This document shows, piece after piece, positions 16,939 through 26,929 of a DNA stretch of 64,000 nucleotides. The notes beneath the pieces were generated by a model, which saw only the letters and a list, made by a program, of their open reading frames with translations, searched no databases and was not told the origin of the DNA. Numbering within the stretch: position 1 is the stretch's first letter; every line of letters starts with the position of its first letter. The DNA lies in contig NZ_BAABHA010000002.1 of assembly GCF_039541855.1 (NCBI RefSeq), positions 806,001 through 870,000 on the forward strand. The letters run 5' to 3'. This DNA comes from Solirubrum koreensis (GTDB taxonomy: Bacteria; Bacteroidota; Bacteroidia; Cytophagales; Hymenobacteraceae). The position numbers and the translations under genes are program-made.

Positions 16939-17346
16939 CTATTTGGTCTTGCGGAAGGTGTAACGGGTCATGAAAATACCTTGGTTGGTGCTGCCGCCAC
17001 TTTGCAAGGTTTGCGTGAGCGGCGTCACCTGGAACAGCTCCCAACCTTCGGCGGTAACTTCGGAGAGGTACCGCATGATGATTTCCTCGTTAACCTGAAC
17101 GTTCTTCATGTTGATGCCCGTGAGGCTGAACAGGTTTTCCATCTGGGTTTCCTTGGTGCCCTTGAACTCCGGCGTGAACAGCACCCGGGAACGGCCCAAA
17201 CCACCCGCCACCACCGATTCAATGGTGGTCATTTGCATGTACTGATAGCCGGGGCCCTTGGCCTGGGCGTGAGCCTGCTGCGGCAGGAGCGGCAATACCA
17301 GCAGAAGCAATAACGGCAGCAAGCGGAGGAAACGAAGGTTACGCAT
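16939..17346 (-). CDS. Small secreted protein of unknown function (paralogue of the 17580 gene)
   Basis: 135 residues from the ATG at 17346, which starts a strong signal peptide (FLRLLPLLLLLVLPLLP, then AHAQ). The mature part begins GPGYQYMQM and contains RVLFTPEF and EVTAEGWELFQV. It matches the neighbouring protein at 17580-17927 in order and spacing of these motifs (GPxYxxM, FxPxxxGKxE/TKE, AxGWEL), so the two arose by tandem duplication. The AEGWEL motif recalls DUF4177-like proteins. Probably periplasmic; role unknown. Confidence 0.75.
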   Translation of the reverse strand: MRNLRFLRLLPLLLLLVLPLLPQQAHAQAKGPGYQYMQMTTIESVVAGGLGRSRVLFTPEFKGTKETQMENLFSLTGINMKNVQVNEEIIMRYLSEVTAEGWELFQVTPLTQTLQSGGSTNQGIFMTRYTFRKTK

Positions 17347-17579
17347 AACGTTGAGGTGGTGAGACATTTTCGGCGTCAAATGTAGCTGCCGGGCTTACCA
17401 GTTTCAACACATAACCATGTGACACGCTCGGCCATAATTACAATTGCGCTGCTAGGTAATTTCAGCCTCCCATGGGAACCTAAGGAGCACCAGCAGCCCA
17501 CACACCACCACCCCGAAAAGAGGCATAGGTGTTCCGGCTACAGCCCACGGCGCAAATCAGCGCGGTGCTTTTTGCTTGA

Positions 17580-17927
17580 TTACGGTACCTGTTTCGGATG
17601 CCGCAGCAAGTAAATAGCGCCGACGTTGCCGTCCTTGTCGTTTTCGGGCAGTACGCTCACCAGTTCCCAGCCCGCGGCCGACAGGTTATTTAACATCCGG
17701 CTCATGGCTTCCCAACCCAGCTGTTTGGTGTCGAATAACTTGAATTTTTCGCCCTGAAAATCCGTCACTTTCACTTCTTCCTTGCCTTGGTAAGCGGGCG
17801 AGAAGTAAATGTGGCTGCCCCGGTAGTTGACGTGCATGAATTCGTAGGCCGGGCCGGCCTGCTGGGCCTGGGCGCTGGGCAGGAAAATACCACCCCAGAA
17901 TAGTAAGTAGATAAAGAACAACCGCAT
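17580..17927 (-). CDS. Small secreted protein of unknown function (paralogue of the 16939 gene)
   Basis: 115 residues from the ATG at 17927, giving a signal peptide (MRLFFIYLLFWGGIFLPSAQAQ). Mature motifs GPAYEFMHV, HIYFSPAYQGKEE and LSAAGWELVSVLP line up with those of the downstream paralogue. The 233-bp gap between the two holds no other gene. uvrB lies upstream, separated by a hairpin, so this pair probably has its own transcript. Function unknown. Confidence 0.72.
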   Translation of the reverse strand: MRLFFIYLLFWGGIFLPSAQAQQAGPAYEFMHVNYRGSHIYFSPAYQGKEEVKVTDFQGEKFKLFDTKQLGWEAMSRMLNNLSAAGWELVSVLPENDKDGNVGAIYLLRHPKQVP

Positions 17928-18015
17928 AAGCGAGAGCTGAAAACAGTGGCTGGCAAATCCGCTTCCGGCACACAAACCAAGCGGTGCCGAGCCCGAGCAA
18001 AAGCAGTACCAAGAC

Positions 18016-18050
18016 AAACGCCCGATCGACTCTGTGTTGATCGGGCGTTT
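18016..18050 (-). terminator. Terminator of uvrB
   Basis: A perfect 12-bp stem (18016-18027 with 18039-18050) and 11-nt loop lie 21 bp past the uvrB stop. On the minus strand it is followed by a short T-rich stretch (TTTGTCTT). Confidence 0.75.
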
Positions 18051-18070
18051 TCTTTAGGAAAGGTCGCGGT

Positions 18071-20104
<2,034 letters not shown>

Positions 20105-20170
20105 GCACAGAAGGGTTGAGCGGGAAAGGTAACCGTTCTTAACTCCGCCGCGGGGCGGGAGGTTTCCGCG

Positions 20171-20211
20171 AAAAAAAGAAAAACCCGCGACCAAGACTGG
20201 GTCGCGGGTTT
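20171..20211 (-). terminator. Strong terminator after the ECF sigma operon
   Basis: A perfect 12-bp stem (20181-20192 with 20200-20211) is followed on the minus strand by TTTTTCTTTTTTT. It lies about 80 bp beyond the stop of the barrel protein gene. Confidence 0.85.
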
Positions 20212-20287
20212 AGCTGCTCTCGGTTCGTCCACACCCCGTGGAAACGCCGGTAGCAATGGGGAGCTGTCGGCGGGTAACGCGGCTGAA

Positions 20288-21862
20288 TTAGGGCTGCACT
20301 ACATCAGCTTTGCGGCTACCGAACTCCATGCTGGCAGCCAGGCCAATGGAATACGGCTTGGTGCGCTCCAGCCAGGTGCCGGTGGCGTTGCTGTTCATGG
20401 AGTTCAGGCCTACTTCGGCTTCCGGACCAATCATAAACTTCCAGGGTGCTTTAGCCGAGGCAAACTGAAGGCCTACGTCGCCGCGGACCGAAGCCAGGGT
20501 GCGGCGGTACGGTACGTCGTCGGTTACCGGCTCGCCGTCTACTTCCAGCCGGTTGCGCAGGAGCACGTTTACAGCTGCACCCACGGCCCCGTACAACGAC
20601 CAGCCCGATTTGCGGCCGCTGTAGCGCAGCTGCACGGGTACGCTGGCGGTGGTAAAGTGGTAACGCGCTTCCTGTTGCGAGGGTACGCGGTTGGCTACCA
20701 TCGGAACACCGTAAGGGTAAAGCCGGGCCGGTGCTTCTTCCACCACGGTGTTGCCCGCTGCTACCGTTAGCTCGGCAGCAGTTACCAAGCTCCACCGCTC
20801 GGCAAACTGCCAGCTGCCGCCTACCTGTCCGCGCTGGGCAAGGCCTGGGTTTAGCACTGGCTTGGTTTTGGTGGTGAAGGATTGGGTACGGGAATCGGCC
20901 GAAAAGCCGCCGGCGCTACCCATTGCCGCAACCGTATTAATGTTAGGGGCAAACCGCGAAGCCGTGTAACCCGTGCGCCAGCGCCAGGCTTTGGCGGCCG
21001 CTTCGGCTGGCTTCTCGTCTTCTTCCTGGGCGGCGGGTACTTCGGCAGCAGCCAGCGTGGGCACCTGCAGCAGCGCAGCTTTCAGAGAGTCGGGGCGGGC
21101 GTCATTTGAGCCGCCATGCAGAACCGAGGCAATGGGCTGAAGCATGCTGGCCTCTTCGCTTAGCTGGCCCGCAAAGGCGGCGGCATCGGTGGCCGAAGCC
21201 CCGGCCCGGTTACCGGCAGCGGCTGTGGTAGCGGTAGTTGCCGTAGTAGTTGCGCCCGACGAACCGGCTGCTTCACCGAAAAACGAGCGGATTCCTTCCC
21301 GAACACCGGCCGTTAAGCCCAATCCCGACTTGTCAGCCGACTGCTGGCTGGCAGCGGCTACGCTGCTGGCCGAAGCAGCCGTGCCATAGCGCGGCGCCGT
21401 AACGGTGCGGTTGCTCGTTACGTTGCGGCGTGGTTGTGCTGCAGCGTTAGAGGTGGCGGTTAAGCCTTGACTAACGGCAGCATCTTCTTCGGTGGCATTG
21501 GTAGCCGCTACAGCCTGATTAGCCGCGCCGCTTTTAGCCGGCTCTACCAGTGCATCACGCAACGTAGAAGCGGCAGCCAGCGGCGCATCCGCTGCAGATT
21601 TAGTAGCGGTGCGGTCTTGCTGCATAAGCCAGGCACCGCCGCTGAGCGAGGCCACGGCGCAGGCGGCCGCAGCGGCCCAGCGCCACACGCCTAACCGACG
21701 GCGGTAGCCTTCGTTCTGGCGCACCAGCAGATCGTTATCCAGCCGTTCCCACAAGTCGGCGCGGGGCGCTACTTCCGCCTCGGCAAACTTCTGGCGGAAC
21801 AGGTCCTCCAAAGAACCGGTGGACCGCTGCTCAGGGAAATTATTATCGGTAAAGGGAGTCAT
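20288..21862 (-). CDS. Anti-sigma-like membrane protein with C-terminal outer-membrane-barrel-like domain
   Basis: 524 residues from the ATG at 21862, which overlaps the end of the ECF sigma gene by 20 bp; the longer frame to 21964 lies inside that gene. Residues 1-55 are cytoplasmic in character with a motif (PRADLWERLDNDLL) common in Bacteroidota proteins encoded after ECF sigma factors. A single membrane segment follows (WRWAAAAACAVASLSGGAWL, about 60-80), then a long Ala/Ser/Thr-rich low-complexity region to about 330. The last 190 residues alternate polar and hydrophobic strands like a PorT or OmpA-type barrel and end in SMEFG. Likely the sigma factor's partner; how a barrel-like domain is used behind an inner-membrane helix is unclear. 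Confidence 0.75.
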   Translation of the reverse strand: MTPFTDNNFPEQRSTGSLEDLFRQKFAEAEVAPRADLWERLDNDLLVRQNEGYRRRLGVWRWAAAAACAVASLSGGAWLMQQDRTATKSAADAPLAAASTLRDALVEPAKSGAANQAVAATNATEEDAAVSQGLTATSNAAAQPRRNVTSNRTVTAPRYGTAASASSVAAASQQSADKSGLGLTAGVREGIRSFFGEAAGSSGATTTATTATTAAAGNRAGASATDAAAFAGQLSEEASMLQPIASVLHGGSNDARPDSLKAALLQVPTLAAAEVPAAQEEDEKPAEAAAKAWRWRTGYTASRFAPNINTVAAMGSAGGFSADSRTQSFTTKTKPVLNPGLAQRGQVGGSWQFAERWSLVTAAELTVAAGNTVVEEAPARLYPYGVPMVANRVPSQQEARYHFTTASVPVQLRYSGRKSGWSLYGAVGAAVNVLLRNRLEVDGEPVTDDVPYRRTLASVRGDVGLQFASAKAPWKFMIGPEAEVGLNSMNSNATGTWLERTKPYSIGLAASMEFGSRKADVVQP

Positions 21863-22520
21863 TATGGCGGTAATCGAGGCGTTCCAGCTTGGTTTTGAGA
21901 ATGGCGCGGGCGCGGGAGTATTGCGACTTGCTGGTTCCTTCGGAAATGCCCAGCATGTCGCCAATTTCTTTGTGTCCGTAGCCTTCGATGGCGAACAGGT
22001 TAAAGACCATGCGGTAGCGCGGGGCCAGTTCCTGAATCATCTTCAGCAATTCTTCAAACGAGTAGTTCGATAAAATGAACTCCTCATCGGCAATGGTTTC
22101 GGGGTACTCGTTTTCGGTAACGGCCAGCATGGCGGCACTGCGGCGGTGCTGGCGCAGGGCAGCGTTAATCATGATGCGCCGGATCCAGAACTCGAGCGGG
22201 CATTCACGGCGGAATAAACGCAGGTTATTGAATACCGTTACAAAACCGTCCTGCATCACGTCTTCGGCCTCAAACGTAGTTTGGGCGTAGCGCAGGCACA
22301 CGGCCAGCATACGGCTGGCGTAGCGGGTGTAGAGCTCTTTTTGCGCCACGCGGCTGCCGGCCAAACAGGCATCAATCAGCTCGGCTTCAGTCCATTTAGC
22401 GGACGGTTGCAGTGGCTTCACATGCGAAACGGTTTGGGTAGCGGACGACTCGGTGCTGGGGGCCAGGGGACCAAACAAGGTGCCCACGCCGCCGGATAAC
22501 GGCGCGGCCATGGCACTCAT
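21843..22520 (-). CDS. ECF-type RNA polymerase sigma factor
   Basis: 225 residues (start at 22520; 22511 also possible). An N-terminal tail of about 45 residues precedes sigma region 2 (ACLAGSRVAQKELYTRY, then EDVMQDGFVTVFNNLRLFR) and region 4 with the DNA-binding helix (GYGHKEIGDMLGISEGTSKS). These place it in the sigma-70 ECF group. Its 3' end overlaps the start of the membrane/barrel gene, so the two are co-translated and the partner probably holds the sigma factor inactive. Target genes are not visible. Confidence 0.93.
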   Translation of the reverse strand: MSAMAAPLSGGVGTLFGPLAPSTESSATQTVSHVKPLQPSAKWTEAELIDACLAGSRVAQKELYTRYASRMLAVCLRYAQTTFEAEDVMQDGFVTVFNNLRLFRRECPLEFWIRRIMINAALRQHRRSAAMLAVTENEYPETIADEEFILSNYSFEELLKMIQELAPRYRMVFNLFAIEGYGHKEIGDMLGISEGTSKSQYSRARAILKTKLERLDYRHNDSLYR

Positions 22521-22750
22521 TGCTGGTTCCGACTCGCCGAGCCGGTGGTAAGGCCCGTTGCCGCGATGCGGGCGGGCTTCTGCATAAAGTAGCTGCGTTT
22601 CATACGCCTAAGGGTAACTACTGAAAACCAACCGGCCAACCCGGTCAGTGCATGTATGAGTCGGGCAGGGCGGCGGCGGTTGCACCACCCATAATTTTTT
22701 TTCTGACGGCAGTTTAGCCACTTCCTTCCGATTTACCGTACCCCCTTTTA

Positions 22751-22782
22751 CCTGTTCTATGTATGTAGGTACATGAAACAGG
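22751..22782. promoter_or_regulatory. Operator-like inverted repeat upstream of wrbA
   Basis: Two 13-bp arms (CCTGTTCTATGTA at 22751-22763 and TACATGAAACAGG at 22770-22782) are reverse complements with two mismatches, separated by 6 bp. They end 37 bp before the wrbA start, a likely repressor or activator site. The regulator is unknown. Confidence 0.5.
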
Positions 22783-22819
22783 TCAATGAATTTTCCCTTT
22801 TCCACTTTAGCCCCGCTGC

Positions 22820-23434
22820 ATGAAAACGCTCGTTCTGTTTTACTCCACTTATGGTCACGTTTGGAAAATGGCCGAGGCCGTAGCGGAGGGTGCCCGGCAG
22901 GTAGCCGGTAACGAAGTGGCGATAAAACGAGTACCCGAGACGCTGCCCAAAGAACTACTCGACCAAATTGGGGCTACCGAGGCCCAGAAAGCTTTCAGCC
23001 ACTTGCCCGTGGCCACCGTGGAAGAGCTGGCCGATTACGATGCCATCATCCTGGGTGTGCCTACTCGCTACGGCAACATGTGTGGCCAGCTCCAAGCGTT
23101 TCTCGATGCCACGGGTCCGCTGTGGGCCAAAGGCGCTTTGGTTGGAAAAGCGGGCGGCGCTTTTGTGAGCACCGCTACCCAGCACGGCGGCCAGGAAACC
23201 ACCGTGCGCAGCGCCCACACGGCGCTGCTGCACCACGGAATGGTTATCGTGGGCCTTCCGTACACTTGGCAGGGCCAAAGCAATATCGATGAAATGACCG
23301 GTGGCTCGCCGTACGGGGCGGGTACCATTGCCGGCGGCAAAGGCGAACGGCAGCCCAGCCAAAACGAGCTGGACGGCGCCCGGTTCCAAGGCAAGTACAC
23401 GGCGGAAATTGCCAGCAAGCTGGCCGCTCGTTAG
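22820..23434 (+). CDS. wrbA: NAD(P)H:quinone oxidoreductase, WrbA type
   Basis: 204 residues, the usual WrbA length. The N-terminal FMN phosphate loop reads FYSTYGHVWKMAEAVAEGA, followed by GVPTRYGNMCGQLQAFLDATG and the GGSPYGAGTIAG segment characteristic of WrbA rather than ordinary flavodoxins. It is a cytoplasmic FMN enzyme reducing quinones by two electrons, usually stress-related. Single gene with an inverted repeat upstream and a strong terminator downstream, so independently regulated. Confidence 0.96.
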   Translation: MKTLVLFYSTYGHVWKMAEAVAEGARQVAGNEVAIKRVPETLPKELLDQIGATEAQKAFSHLPVATVEELADYDAIILGVPTRYGNMCGQLQAFLDATGPLWAKGALVGKAGGAFVSTATQHGGQETTVRSAHTALLHHGMVIVGLPYTWQGQSNIDEMTGGSPYGAGTIAGGKGERQPSQNELDGARFQGKYTAEIASKLAAR

Positions 23435-23453
23435 CCCACTGCACTTCACGCCA

Positions 23454-23496
23454 AAAGCCGCGCCCACCCGCTTTTTAAGCAAATGGGCGCGGCTTT
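23454..23496 (+). terminator. Terminator of wrbA
   Basis: A perfect 13-bp GC-rich stem (23454-23466 with 23484-23496) with a 17-nt loop lies 20 bp after the wrbA stop. The second arm ends in TTT. Confidence 0.75.
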
Positions 23497-23582
23497 CGGC
23501 GTAGGGCGGGCGTTAAACACCCGGACAACGTGAAACGGTGGCTGTTACGCAGAGCTTGCGTTCAAGGGCTGGCGCGCAGCAG

Positions 23583-23661
23583 CGCGAACTTTCAGTTCGC
23601 GTCCTCGCGCGCCGTTGGAACGGTCCTAACTGTGCGGGGATACGCGAACTAAAAGTTCGCG
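23583..23661. repeat. Pair of REP-like palindromes
   Basis: Two copies of CGCGAACT-N3-AGTTCGCG occur at 23583-23601 and 23643-23661, 60 bp apart start to start, with different 3-nt loops. Identical arms with diverged loops suggest a dispersed palindromic repeat family. Confidence 0.6.
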
Positions 23662-23755
23662 CTACTACCCGCCGGCGCAACATAAATTATGGGCAATTCT
23701 GTGCTCATCAGCGCAAAAGCTAACGGCTAACAGCCTGAAGCCAATGGCTCGGTAC

Positions 23756-24505
23756 TTAAAGTAAGTTCTGAGCCCGAATCAAGGAAGTGAAGGCGTCGCG
23801 GTAGGTGTCGCCGATGGGTAGCAGGCGGCCGGCCACCTGCACCTTGCCGCGCTCCACGTGCTCGATGCGGGGCAGGGCCACGACGAAGGACTTGTGGATG
23901 CGGGCGAAGCGCTGCGGGGGCAGCACCTCCTCCACCCGCCGGAACGACTGCAGGGTGAGGATCTTGCCCCCGTCGGCGGTGTAAATCATCAGGTACTCCT
24001 TCATGCCCTCGATGTAGAGAATATCGTCGAAGGCCACCCGCTGCAGCCGGTGCTCGTTTTTCACGAACATCGCGTCGGGTAAGGTGCGGGCGGGCTGCGG
24101 AGCGGGTTCGGGAGCGAGAGTTGCGGCAGAGGCAGCGGGCACGGTTACCTGACTGCGCACTTTGTTTACGGCCTGCAGAAACCGGTCGAACCCTATGGGT
24201 TTCAGCAGGTAATCCACGGCGTTAAGCTCGTAGCTCTGCACGGCGTATTGGTCGTAGGCCGTGGTGAATACTACGCGTGGGCCGGGTTTGGGCAACAGCT
24301 GCACCAGTTGCAGGCCGGTGATGCGCGGCATGTGAATATCCACGAAAACGAGGTCCACGGGGTTGTCCTGCACGAAGGCCAGCGCCACCAGCGCGTCGTG
24401 AAACTGCCCTTTCAGCTCCAGGCCGGGCACTTGCTGGCAGTAGCCGGCCAACAGGTCAAGGGCCAGGGGCTCATCGTCGATGATAACGCAGGTTAGCGGG
24501 TGCAT
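23756..24505 (-). CDS. LytTR-family response regulator
   Basis: 249 residues. Residues 1-120 are a receiver (VIIDDEPLAL, phospho-Asp in VFVDIHMPRITG, Lys in YLLKPIGF). A Pro/Ala linker leads to a LytTR DNA-binding domain (FVKNEHRLQRVAFDDILYIEGMK, ending FARIHKSFVVAL and GDTYRDAF). It follows its cognate kinase gene by 80 bp on the same strand. LytTR regulators bind pairs of direct repeats; a likely target is the ABC exporter divergent from the kinase. Confidence 0.94.
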   Translation of the reverse strand: MHPLTCVIIDDEPLALDLLAGYCQQVPGLELKGQFHDALVALAFVQDNPVDLVFVDIHMPRITGLQLVQLLPKPGPRVVFTTAYDQYAVQSYELNAVDYLLKPIGFDRFLQAVNKVRSQVTVPAASAATLAPEPAPQPARTLPDAMFVKNEHRLQRVAFDDILYIEGMKEYLMIYTADGGKILTLQSFRRVEEVLPPQRFARIHKSFVVALPRIEHVERGKVQVAGRLLPIGDTYRDAFTSLIRAQNLL

Positions 24506-24585
24506 GCAGCAAATAAGGTAGTTAAACCGATGCCGGAAGGTATACAGATTCAGCCAACGAAACGCTGAATAGCCTGTTCATTGCT

Positions 24586-25713
24586 CTACGCCTCGCGCAA
24601 GGTTAGATCTACCTGGTGCTGGCCCTCGGGGCTGGTAACGGCCAAGACGTAACGCTTTGGATACAGCAGCTCCAGGCGGCGGCGCAGGTTGGTAAGCCCC
24701 ACCCCACCGGGCTGGCCGAGCAGGCGGCTGTCTTCGGGGGCCACGTGGTTGCGTACGCTGAAATGCAGCTGGTTATCGGGCATAACCTGCAGGCGGATAA
24801 CCACGGCGGGCCGCGCCGACAGGTCGCCGTGCTTGAAGGCGTTTTCTACCAGCGGCATCAGCAGCATGGGCGCAATGGCATAGCTGGTATCGGGCGGCAC
24901 GCCGGTGGTATCGAACACAATGGCCTCGGGGGCGTTACCGGGCAGGCGCAGGCGCTGCAGGTCAAGGAAGCTGCGCAGATGGGCTACTTCCTTGGTGAGC
25001 GGCACGGTGTCGGCGTTGCTCTCGTAGAGCATGTAGCGCATGATTTCGGCTAAGCGCAACACGGCTTCGGGGGCACGGTCGGATTTCTGGCTGGCCAGCG
25101 AATAGATGTTGTTGAGCGTGTTAAACAGGAAGTGCGGATTCACCTGCATTTTCAGCAGCGAGAGTTCGGTAAGCAACTGCTGACGCTCCAGCTCGCGGCG
25201 GTTACGCTGCTCGCGCATATAGTCGCCGGTAACCTTAAAGCCCGAGCTGAGGAAAATCGTCATCAGCCCGAAAATGGTGTACGGCACGCTGAACATGGCC
25301 CAGTTGCGTTCGGCTTTGCTTTGCTCCGACTGAGGCTCGGTGGTGCTTCGCGTAACATATGAAGAGCCCATGCGCAGGGGCACAAACACCAGCAGCAGAC
25401 CGCATACGCCCAGCACGTATGCCAGTACCCTACTGCGAGCCAGGGTGCGGGGAATGAGCACCGCCCAGTTGATATAAAACACCAACGATGCCAGGGCATC
25501 GTTCATCAACATGCGGGGCACAAGCTGCGTCCAGGGCGCGAGGCCATTTTGGCCGTTGTGCCAACTGAAAAGCTGAACGGCATCGGTGCCGATGAGCACT
25601 ACCACCCACAGCACGTGCACCCACCACGGCACGGTGGCCGTGCCTCCTGCGGCACGCGGCCAGCGTTGGGGCCACTTCACTCGAAAAGAACTGCGCACGG
25701 AAGAAGCAAGCAT
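24586..25713 (-). CDS. LytS-type sensor histidine kinase
   Basis: 375 residues from the ATG at 25713. Four hydrophobic helices occupy about residues 25-170, then a short coiled coil and the His_kinase motif QVNPHFLFNTLNNIYSLA (phospho-His), and a HATPase domain (PLVENAFKHG, GVGLTNLRRRL). Typical partner of a LytTR regulator, with no extracytoplasmic sensor domain; such kinases often sense membrane perturbation or peptides. It is divergent from the ABC transporter (298-bp intergenic region). Confidence 0.92.
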   Translation of the reverse strand: MLASSVRSSFRVKWPQRWPRAAGGTATVPWWVHVLWVVVLIGTDAVQLFSWHNGQNGLAPWTQLVPRMLMNDALASLVFYINWAVLIPRTLARSRVLAYVLGVCGLLLVFVPLRMGSSYVTRSTTEPQSEQSKAERNWAMFSVPYTIFGLMTIFLSSGFKVTGDYMREQRNRRELERQQLLTELSLLKMQVNPHFLFNTLNNIYSLASQKSDRAPEAVLRLAEIMRYMLYESNADTVPLTKEVAHLRSFLDLQRLRLPGNAPEAIVFDTTGVPPDTSYAIAPMLLMPLVENAFKHGDLSARPAVVIRLQVMPDNQLHFSVRNHVAPEDSRLLGQPGGVGLTNLRRRLELLYPKRYVLAVTSPEGQHQVDLTLREA

Positions 25714-25973
25714 AAGCAAAGAAGTAGCGCATTGCCGCAGGAACCCACGACGAGCGGCAAGCAAGGTAGCGCGGAGCTGCCCACCCCCCCGCCGTTTTCA
25801 ACGAACTGGCACTGCGGCTCTACCAACGCGCCCGGCAAGGGACGGAACTGCCCGTCACTGCCGACGCCCGGGTTCCGCGCTTACCAAAAGCGGGTTGGTT
25901 GGGATTTCCGCGGTGTTTTGGGCAGCGGCGGCAGTTTTGGTTGAATACCTGAAAAACGCTCAAAATGACCCAG

Positions 25974-25981
25974 TACGTTTG
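25974..25981 (+). promoter_or_regulatory. Candidate -7 element of the ABC exporter operon
   Basis: TACGTTTG matches the Bacteroidota -7 consensus TAnnTTTG exactly and lies 30 bp before the ATG at 26012. A convincing -33 TTTG is not seen, so support is partial. Confidence 0.4.
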
Positions 25982-26011
25982 GACCAGTTCTACCCGCTAC
26001 CGCCTAGCCCC

Positions 26012-26929
26012 ATGACACCAGCCCCACTTATAGAAACCCGCAACCTGTCGTTCCGCTACGGGTCCCGCACCATTCTGCACGAGCTGAACCTGAGCGTACC
26101 GGCCGCCAGCATCTACGGCTTTTTGGGGCCGAACGGCGCCGGCAAAAGCACCACCCTGCGCATTCTGCTGGGTTTGCTGGCCACTCCGGCCGGTACGGTG
26201 CGCTTGTTTGGCCACGACCTGAACCAGCACCGCCTTCCCATTCTGAGCCAGGTAGGCGCACTCATCGAAATGCCCTCGCTCTACGACCACCTCAGTGGCC
26301 ACGACAATGTAGAAGCCACGCGCCGGCTGCGCGGTTTGGCCGCCGCCCGTACCGCCGCCGTGCTCGAGGTGGTGGGCCTGAGCGCCGATGCCCACCGCCC
26401 GGTGCGCGAATATTCCCTGGGCATGCGCCAGCGGCTGGGCTTGGCCCTGGCTTTGCTGCCCGATCCGCAGCTGCTTATTCTCGACGAACCCACCAACGGG
26501 CTGGACCCGCAAGGCATCCGGGAAATGCGCGAACTACTGCTTCGGCTGCAACAAGAGCACGACAAAACCATTCTGCTGTCCAGTCACCTCATCAGCGAAA
26601 TAGAGCGGGTGGCTACGCACGTGGGGGTCATTCAGCAAGGCCGGCTGGTATTTCAAGGCAGCGTAAGCGCTTTGCAGCAGCGCCAGGGCACGCAGGTCCT
26701 CATCGACACCGACGACGCCGAAACCTGCCGCAACCTGCTTCCGCTGGACCTCGGCACGGCCTCGGTGCTCAGCGCTGGTACGCTGGCCCTCCCCTACCAG
26801 TCGCGGGAGCAAATGGCTTACCTGGCCCAGCAGCTGATTGGCGCCGGCCAGCCCGTGTACGCCCTGCGCTGCCAGCAAGCCAGCCTCGAACAAACCTTTC
26901 TACACCTCACCGAAAACGCCTTGGCCTAA
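26012..26929 (+). CDS. ABC transporter ATP-binding protein
   Basis: 305 residues from the ATG at 26012 (MTPAPLIETRNLSFRYG); the longer frame back to 25586 is not credible. Walker A GPNGAGKST (about residues 43-51), signature YSLGMRQRLGLA, Walker B LLILDEPTNGLDP and H-loop LLSSHLISE are all intact. The length with an extra C-terminal domain of about 80 residues fits the BcrA/ABC-2 exporter group (peptide or drug export). Stop overlaps the permease start (TAATG). Confidence 0.94.
   Translation: MTPAPLIETRNLSFRYGSRTILHELNLSVPAASIYGFLGPNGAGKSTTLRILLGLLATPAGTVRLFGHDLNQHRLPILSQVGALIEMPSLYDHLSGHDNVEATRRLRGLAAARTAAVLEVVGLSADAHRPVREYSLGMRQRLGLALALLPDPQLLILDEPTNGLDPQGIREMRELLLRLQQEHDKTILLSSHLISEIERVATHVGVIQQGRLVFQGSVSALQQRQGTQVLIDTDDAETCRNLLPLDLGTASVLSAGTLALPYQSREQMAYLAQQLIGAGQPVYALRCQQASLEQTFLHLTENALA

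Larger units (their letters stand above)
23435..23755. other. 321-bp intergenic stretch with terminator and two palindromes
   Basis: It contains the wrbA terminator (23454-23496) and a pair of matching short palindromes (23583-23601 and 23643-23661). No gene is supported; a 61-codon plus frame at 23538 runs through the palindromes and has no recognisable features. Confidence 0.6.

Noticed and set aside
22608..22805. 65-codon minus-strand frame between the ECF sigma gene and wrbA
   Set aside because: It covers the operator-like repeat of wrbA and has proline-rich, motif-free sequence.
23538..23723. 61-codon plus-strand frame after wrbA
   Set aside because: It passes through the two palindromes; no coding features.
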